10,789 nucleotides of DNA from Methanobacteriota archaeon. Its GTDB lineage: Archaea; Thermoplasmatota; Thermoplasmata; RBG-16-68-12. The position numbers and the translations under genes were made by a program. Of the stretch, positions 6,537 to 10,789 are shown in pieces. Location: the NCBI GenBank assembly GCA_005878665.1, contig VBLR01000136.1, forward strand, positions 1-10,789, written 5' to 3'. Numbering within the stretch: position 1 is the stretch's first letter; every line of letters starts with the position of its first letter. The notes under the pieces are model-generated. The model worked only from the letters and a program-made list of their open reading frames with translations. It had not been told where the DNA came from and ran no database searches.

Positions 6537-7601
6537 TCACGGCCGATTCTGGGGCGCGACCTGCACCTCCGCGGCGCAGTGGACGATCCCCGGGGCGTAC
6601 GACTTCACGATCCGGGTGCGGATCGCGCGCACGTTCATCCAGTGGGCCCGCGCGGCCGCCGTCACCCGGCGGGTCAGCGCATCCGGATACTGCTCCTTCG
6701 GGCACAGTTCGTGGTAGACGATCGTCCCCTTCCCACGGAGCGCGCGGAACGCGACGTCGAGGTAGTCTCGAGCGTCGAAGTGGCCCATGATGACCCAATT
6801 GGCGACGCCTCGGGGCGCCGTGTCGCGGCAGTCGCCGAACAGCGGCACGAGATTCGTCGTGCGATTCAACCTCACATTGTCGAGCAGGTACCGAAAGCTC
6901 ACCGGATTGAGCTCGCATGCGTAGACGATCTCGGCGCGGCTCCGGACGGCGATCGGGAGAGAGAAGTAGCCAATCCCCGCGAAGAGGTCCACGACGGTCG
7001 CCCCGGGACGGACGCGGTCCGCGATGGCCATCCGTTCCGCCAGATTGCCGGAGGAAAACATCACGCGTGCGACGTCCAATGCGTATCGGACGCCGCCCTC
7101 GACATGCACCGTCTCCGTCCCGTCTCCCCACAAGACTCGGACGTCGGGGACGCGCATGGGCCCGTGAATGCCGGAGACATCTTGGACGACCGTGCGGGCG
7201 TCGAGGACCGTGCCCAAGATTTCGGCAATCCTGCGCGCGTTGGCCGGGTTGCCCGGAGGGAGCCGGATGACCACGATGTCGCCGATCCGCTCCCATCGGC
7301 GCGGTGCCTCTTCCAACCGAATCCCCGCCGCGTCCAGTCGCTCGCGGATTTCCTGTCGTGGGTCGCGCGGCGGCGAACGAACCGGTAACGCGGCACCGTC
7401 TTCCATTCGCGCACGGAACCCGACGAGATCGAAGACGGGCTTGGCCGTCACGGGAATGACGATCGCGCCACCGCGCTTCACGATCTTCCTCGTTCGATCG
7501 ATGAGATGCGCCGTGTGCAGGGACCGGAGCAGTGAATCCGCGTTTCCCTTCGGGACGGCAATCGCACGCAATGGCTCAATGACCGGCGGACCCGCGTTCA
7601 C
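6537..7601 (-). CDS. taw2: Taw2 (TYW2-like) tRNA-Phe wyosine aminocarboxypropyltransferase
   Basis: A 354-residue Trm5/TYW2-family protein with a class I SAM fold. Taw2 transfers the 3-amino-3-carboxypropyl group of SAM to imG-14 at G37 of tRNA-Phe, a middle step of archaeal wyosine synthesis. Residues 1-190 form the N-terminal tRNA-binding portion. The SAM loop is VVDLFAGIGYFSLP (203-216), followed by ACELNP (228-233). Two points favour Taw2 over the m1G37 methyltransferase Trm5: FSSGN (182-186) instead of the FSPR-type segment, and VIMGHF (270-275) instead of the Asn-Pro-Pro/NLP-type motif. The conserved terminal SYAPGIVHCAAEV is present. These distinctions are from memory of the family. 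The start is GTG 7601, near a shared TATA element. It leads a probable two-gene transcript with the zinc-ribbon gene. Confidence 0.85.
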   Translation of the reverse strand: MNAGPPVIEPLRAIAVPKGNADSLLRSLHTAHLIDRTRKIVKRGGAIVIPVTAKPVFDLVGFRARMEDGAALPVRSPPRDPRQEIRERLDAAGIRLEEAPRRWERIGDIVVIRLPPGNPANARRIAEILGTVLDARTVVQDVSGIHGPMRVPDVRVLWGDGTETVHVEGGVRYALDVARVMFSSGNLAERMAIADRVRPGATVVDLFAGIGYFSLPIAVRSRAEIVYACELNPVSFRYLLDNVRLNRTTNLVPLFGDCRDTAPRGVANWVIMGHFDARDYLDVAFRALRGKGTIVYHELCPKEQYPDALTRRVTAAARAHWMNVRAIRTRIVKSYAPGIVHCAAEVQVAPQNRP

Positions 7602-7627
7602 TCTGTTCTTCGATACACTTCGCGATA

Positions 7628-7637
7628 CCTATATGAA
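7628..7637. promoter_or_regulatory. Shared, near-palindromic TATA element serving divergent genes
   Basis: CCTATATGAA (minus strand TTCATATAGG) is the only strong TATA-like sequence in the 60-base gap between the taw2 GTG (7601) and the plus-strand ATG (7662). Its centre is about 31 bases from one start and about 29 from the other. One TATA-binding site could therefore direct transcription both ways, with near-leaderless mRNAs. GATACC/GGTATC directly to the left is a weaker alternative for taw2. Confidence 0.5.
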
Positions 7638-7661
7638 GACCGACCCGCTTCGGCGCGCATC

Positions 7662-8498
7662 ATGCGGGCCCCGGCCTTGGCCCTCGCCTTTCTGGTCCTC
7701 GCCGCCGTCCTGACCTCGCCGGCCACCGCGGAGGATTGGGGTGCGGTCGGCAAGGTGAACAAGCTCATTTCGGTCAAAGCGTCGCCCGAGCTGGCCCCGG
7801 GGGATTCCGGACGATTCGAGTTCTACTTCAACTCGACGTATTCCGAGCCGATGTACAATGTCACCTTAAATGCGAGCATCTACCGCTACGCGACAATCGA
7901 TGAGAGCATCCTAATCGACGCTTCATGGCCCTATGCATATCCCAAGATCGGCGAGACGGGGACGCGGGAGTGGACTTGGACATCTGTCCGGGTCGATCCG
8001 GGGACGTCCAGGCTGCTGAACTTCACGGTGGTCACAGCCGCCGACAGTCGGGACATGCCGCACGGCTCGGTGTTCTCCCAATCGAGCTACTTCGTGCGGT
8101 TCTCGGTCGATTTCGACGGCAACGTGAGTGGCACGATGACCCCGTTTCGGATGGAATCCCCGGGATTCTTCACAGATGCTTTGTGGAAGCAAGCCACGAG
8201 CGCAAACGCAACCAACCCATGCACGCCACCTTCATGCCGCGGGAATGTGAACCTGACGATCCTCGGCGTCGACGGAGTCGTGCCCGACTCCGCGTTTGGC
8301 GTGAAGGAGCCGATTCCGCGTTGGCCGTTCTACATGCTGATTGGACTTGCGGCGTTCTTCCTCGTCCTCGCGTTCCTCTTCTGGGTCGAGGAAAACCCAG
8401 GGTCCTACCCACGGGTCGAAGCGTGGTGGGCGCGGACCCGCGGGCGAATCGTGCGAACCGTCGCGCCCCTTCGCCATCGGAAGACCCCGAAGGCCTAA
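7662..8498 (+). CDS. Secreted, C-terminally membrane-anchored protein, sequon-rich
   Basis: A 278-residue protein of unrecognised family. A signal peptide (1-23, ending PATA) is followed by an extracytoplasmic, beta-strand-rich region of about 195 residues. One transmembrane helix comes next (about 222-242, YMLIGLAAFFLVLAFLFWV), then a short, strongly basic cytoplasmic tail. The ectodomain looks like an immunoglobulin-type beta sandwich of the kind found in archaeal surface proteins (LAPGDSGRFEFYFNSTYSEPMYNVTL). It holds seven N-x-S/T sequons (Asn57, 66, 70, 120, 154, 182, 197), suggesting N-glycosylation, and a Cys187/Cys192 pair that may form a disulfide. No catalytic motif is visible. The ATG at 7662 lies about 29 bases after the shared TATA element. 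It converges with the next gene across a 34-base gap. A surface or envelope role is inferred. Confidence 0.8.
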   Translation: MRAPALALAFLVLAAVLTSPATAEDWGAVGKVNKLISVKASPELAPGDSGRFEFYFNSTYSEPMYNVTLNASIYRYATIDESILIDASWPYAYPKIGETGTREWTWTSVRVDPGTSRLLNFTVVTAADSRDMPHGSVFSQSSYFVRFSVDFDGNVSGTMTPFRMESPGFFTDALWKQATSANATNPCTPPSCRGNVNLTILGVDGVVPDSAFGVKEPIPRWPFYMLIGLAAFFLVLAFLFWVEENPGSYPRVEAWWARTRGRIVRTVAPLRHRKTPKA

Positions 8499-8532
8499 TC
8501 GGAACACCGGGCCGCTAAAATCGGATCCGATC

Positions 8533-8952
8533 TCAGCAGTAACCTCCTCTGGCCCGTGGGACACACATTCGGAGCGTGTAGGAGTGAATCGCGCAATCTG
8601 CCAAGGGCGATGTCAGCTCTCCCGGGATCGATGCTCCCGCCGGAACACCGAATTCGTTCATCGACGCCGACGCGCCGTCGACGTTCAGATGAACGTCTGC
8701 GAAACCGTCCACTTGGCCCGTATTGGTCAACGTGAAGGTGGCGCTCACCACCCGGCGGGAGATCGAAATGGTGCAATCCGATACACTGAATCGTCCGTTC
8801 GACAAGCTGATGTGAGGACGTGGAGTGAACATGAAGACACCCAAGGCCAAGGCGCCTGCGAGGATCACGGTCGCCGCCTTGCTTGCATGGTGGCCAACCG
8901 ACCCGCCCACAACCCAATGGGAAGGGATGGCCCATTCCCCGCTGCTCCCCAC
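8533..8952 (-). CDS. Small membrane-anchored beta-domain protein with four cysteines
   Basis: A 139-residue protein of no recognised specific family. A short N-terminal segment precedes one hydrophobic helix (about 26-42, AATVILAGALALGVFMF), which may act as a signal anchor. An exported beta-rich domain of about 95 residues follows. The strand pattern VVSATFTLTNTGQVDGFADVHLNVDG resembles FxLYD/CARDB-like domains of archaeal and bacterial surface proteins. Cys60, 120, 130 and 139 lie in the exported part and could form two disulfides. One is the last residue. The start is GTG 8952; a downstream GTG in the same frame would remove 14 residues. A TATA-like AGCTTTCTC lies about 30 bases upstream, so leaderless transcription is possible but less clear than elsewhere. 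It converges with the sequon-rich gene. Function unknown. Confidence 0.7.
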   Translation of the reverse strand: MGSSGEWAIPSHWVVGGSVGHHASKAATVILAGALALGVFMFTPRPHISLSNGRFSVSDCTISISRRVVSATFTLTNTGQVDGFADVHLNVDGASASMNEFGVPAGASIPGELTSPLADCAIHSYTLRMCVPRARGGYC

Positions 8953-9050
8953 GTTTCCCCGGAGAGATCATCGCGTCGAGAAAGCTAAGCCTTTGGTTCG
9001 GTTCCCGAGCTGATACAAAGCGTCTGGATTCTCGGTGGAACGCGTGCTAA

Positions 9051-9060
9051 AGGTTTTTAG
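9051..9060 (+). promoter_or_regulatory. TATA-like box of the 66-residue membrane protein gene
   Basis: AGGTTTTTAG is centred about 27 bases upstream of the ATG at 9084. It argues for that ATG over the in-frame TTG 9072 and GTG 9078. Confidence 0.55.
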
Positions 9061-9083
9061 ACGGGGGCTCTTTGCTCGTGGCA

Positions 9084-9284
9084 ATGGCCGAGGTCGCCTT
9101 TCCGCGGGCCGTCGCGTTCTGGTTCTACGCCCTGGCCTTCCTCGCGGGCGTCCTCTTCTACATCATCTGGGGATTCACGTACGGATCGTGGAACCTCTTG
9201 AGGCCCGAGTGGGTCGGAGCGTACGCTGTGACGATTATCCTCGTGGCATTCGGCCTCGTCGGCATGCTCCTATATCGAAAATAA
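9084..9284 (+). CDS. Small two-helix membrane protein (66 residues)
   Basis: The product has two hydrophobic helices, about 10-33 (AFWFYALAFLAGVLFYIIWG) and 46-64 (GAYAVTIILVAFGLVGMLL). They are joined by an aromatic loop, FTYGSWNLLRPEWVG, and the protein ends in a basic YRK tail. The pattern of an aromatic first helix, then 'EWVG...' leading into a glycine-containing second helix, recalls the small subunit IV of actinobacterial cytochrome oxidases. This is only a pattern resemblance, and no oxidase genes are in the window. Codon use and hydrophobicity look like real coding sequence, and a TATA-like box is correctly placed for a leaderless message from ATG 9084. It is flanked by proS on the opposite strand. 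Function unknown. Confidence 0.72.
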   Translation: MAEVAFPRAVAFWFYALAFLAGVLFYIIWGFTYGSWNLLRPEWVGAYAVTIILVAFGLVGMLLYRK

Positions 9285-9307
9285 GGGGTTCGTCGACGAT
9301 CAGGGCA

Positions 9308-9334
9308 GGCGACCACGTCTTCGTGGACGTTGCC
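9308..9334. terminator. Stem-loop between convergent genes (possible terminator)
   Basis: GGCGA-CCACG-TCTT-CGTGG-(ACG)-TTGCC folds into two five-pair stems with a three-base bulge and a TCTT loop. It lies 24 bases past the membrane-protein stop and about 78 bases past the proS stop on the other strand. The sequence after it (CGCTTT on plus) has only a short T run, so an end-of-transcript role is tentative. The remaining sequence of the 9285-9411 gap shows nothing else. Confidence 0.3.
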
Positions 9335-9411
9335 CGCTTTCCGCGTGAGCCCCAAAGTCATGATTTCGATCGATGCGATCCTTTACCGGGACGCAGCGGC
9401 AGGACGTCCAA

Positions 9412-10789
9412 TCAGTACGCCTTCGCCGCGTACACGACCTGTTTCGTCTTCTCGCCGCACACGATGCACTTGCCTTCGAACGGCTCCGGGTAGAACGGCG
9501 TCCCGAGGACGCTCATCCCGGTGCGCTCCGCGATCGCCTTGCCGCAGGCCTCTTTGCCACACCAGCCCATCCGGTTGAAACCGTCTCGGGCGTCCTCCAG
9601 TTTCGTGATCGTGAACGTGTTGTCTTGGAGGGTCTTCTCGGCGCGGTTCCACATGGCCACCTGCATGAGCTCGAGGACCGACCGGAGGCGCTCCGGGAGC
9701 AACTCGCGCGGCAATTCCTTCTTCTCGCCCGTGTCTCGACGGACGACCGTGACCGCTTGGTTCGCGAGGTCTCGGGGTCCGAGTTCGACGCGAAGCGGCA
9801 CGCCGCGCGCCTCCCAGTAGTAGTATTTCTCCCCCGGCCGGATGTCGCGGTCGTCCAGCTTCACGCGCATCCGTTCCCGCAGCTCGAGGAAGAGCCGTTG
9901 CGCCTCGAGGAGCATCTCCTCCTGCCGGCCTTTCTCGAGGATCGGCACGACGACCGCCTGGACCGGGGCGGCCGCCGGCGGGAGCACGAGTCCCTTCTCG
10001 TCCCCGTGGATCGAGATGACCGCGCCGAGGAGCCGCTCGCTCATGCCGTCCGTCGTCTGGTACACGTACTTGTGCTCGCCCGCCTCGGTCTCGTACGTGA
10101 CGTCGTACACCTTCGCGAAGTTGTCCCGATACTGGTGGAACGTCGCGACCTGCGCCGCGCGCCCGGACGGAAGGAGCGTGTCTGATCCGAGGCTATATTC
10201 GGCGCCGGGGAACTTGTCCCAGTCCGGTCGGCGCGACACGATGTACGGCAGGGCGAGCATCCGCATGACGCGCTCGTTCATCTGGAGGTCCTCGTGAATC
10301 TGCTGCTCCGCATCCTCGAACGACGCATGCGCCGTGTGGGCCTCGAAGAAATGGATCTCCCGCACGCGCATGAAGGACCGCGTCATCTTCGTCTCATAGC
10401 GGAAGACCGGGACGATTTGGTACACCTTGAGGGGCAGATCCGCATGGCTGCGGATCCACAGTTTGAACATCGGGTACATCGCGGTCTCCGACGTCGGCCG
10501 CAGGACAAGTTTCACGTCGAGCTCGTTGAACCCCCCGCGGGTGACCCAGAAGACGTCGCCTTCGAAGCCCTTCACGTGCTCCGCTTCCTTCTTGAACTCG
10601 GATTCCGGGATGAGGACCGGGAAGTTGACCTCGCCGTGGCCGGTCGAGTCGAACTCGTCGCGGATCGCCTGGTCGATCAGCTTCATGATCGCCCATCCGT
10701 AGGGCCGCCAGACGTTCATCCCCTTGATCGGGTAGCGCTTGTCGCTGAGTTCCGAGCGCTCGATGACCTCGTTGTACCACTCGCTGAAC
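9412..10789 (-). CDS. proS: Prolyl-tRNA synthetase, archaeal/eukaryal type (N-terminus beyond right edge)
   Basis: A class II synthetase that charges tRNA-Pro. The frame is open to the window edge, giving about 458 residues. The family is normally near 480, so only about 20 are missing, and Met at 10719 is internal. Class II motif 1 lies in the helix after GMNVWRPYGWAIMKL. RPTSETAMYPMF binds the proline/adenylate site, and motif 2 is RYETKMTRSFMRVREIHFFEAHTAH. Motif 3 surrounds GDEKGLVLPPAAAPVQAVVVPI. The anticodon-binding domain follows. The C-terminal extra domain, typical of the archaeal/eukaryal form, has four cysteines (WCGKEACG and CIVCG) for zinc and the terminal aromatic tail KAY. The bacterial INS editing domain is absent. 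Identification is very secure. Confidence 0.97.
   Translation of the reverse strand, partial: FSEWYNEVIERSELSDKRYPIKGMNVWRPYGWAIMKLIDQAIRDEFDSTGHGEVNFPVLIPESEFKKEAEHVKGFEGDVFWVTRGGFNELDVKLVLRPTSETAMYPMFKLWIRSHADLPLKVYQIVPVFRYETKMTRSFMRVREIHFFEAHTAHASFEDAEQQIHEDLQMNERVMRMLALPYIVSRRPDWDKFPGAEYSLGSDTLLPSGRAAQVATFHQYRDNFAKVYDVTYETEAGEHKYVYQTTDGMSERLLGAVISIHGDEKGLVLPPAAAPVQAVVVPILEKGRQEEMLLEAQRLFLELRERMRVKLDDRDIRPGEKYYYWEARGVPLRVELGPRDLANQAVTVVRRDTGEKKELPRELLPERLRSVLELMQVAMWNRAEKTLQDNTFTITKLEDARDGFNRMGWCGKEACGKAIAERTGMSVLGTPFYPEPFEGKCIVCGEKTKQVVYAAKAY

Noticed and set aside
8495..8971. 158-residue minus-strand frame overlapping the small beta-domain gene
   Set aside because: It starts on ATG at a TATA-compatible distance, but its product is Arg/Gly-rich without a membrane segment. 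The other frame gives a coherent anchor plus beta domain.

Overview
The window reads as chromosome of a GC-rich archaeon, most likely a Thermoplasmatota-type euryarchaeon. The evidence is an archaeal-type tyrosyl-tRNA synthetase, an archaeal/eukaryal-type prolyl-tRNA synthetase, a wyosine-pathway Taw2 enzyme, a type-A-like RNase P RNA, paired stomatin/NfeD genes, and TATA-like boxes about 25-28 bases upstream of start codons, several of them GTG, which implies leaderless mRNAs. The phylum is inferred from gene style and not proven.

Layout. At the left edge is the N-terminus of a helix-rich protein (1-192, minus). Before it lie about 250 bases with no recognised gene, then an RNase P RNA (443-731, minus) that has no open-frame signature and is recognised from its conserved core and helices. 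An MFS transporter (838-2049, plus) diverges from it and converges on tyrS (2131-3180, minus). A stomatin-like SPFH gene (3295-4239, plus) diverges from tyrS and overlaps a short NfeD gene (4229-4666, plus). These converge, 12 bases apart, on a long NfeD gene with a ClpP-class serine-protease domain (4679-6022, minus). Next come a zinc-ribbon/helical protein (6085-6489) and taw2 (6537-7601), both minus and probably one transcript. Divergent from taw2, across a 60-base gap with a single shared TATA-like element, is a secreted, membrane-anchored, sequon-rich protein (7662-8498, plus). After it come a small anchored beta-domain protein (8533-8952, minus), a 66-residue two-helix membrane protein (9084-9284, plus), and proS (9412 to the right edge, minus).

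Two themes stand out. One is tRNA biology: 5' processing (RNase P RNA), charging (tyrS, proS) and position-37 modification of tRNA-Phe (taw2). The other is membrane quality control: stomatin, a short NfeD and a membrane-protease NfeD in a tail-to-tail arrangement. The remaining genes are surface or membrane proteins of unknown role. I see no mobile element, CRISPR array, tRNA gene or prophage.

The most noteworthy observations are the RNase P RNA with a covarying, non-consensus P4 helix, the shared bidirectional promoter at about 7628-7637, and the split and duplicated NfeD arrangement in which the protease's expected lysine is not where I would align it.
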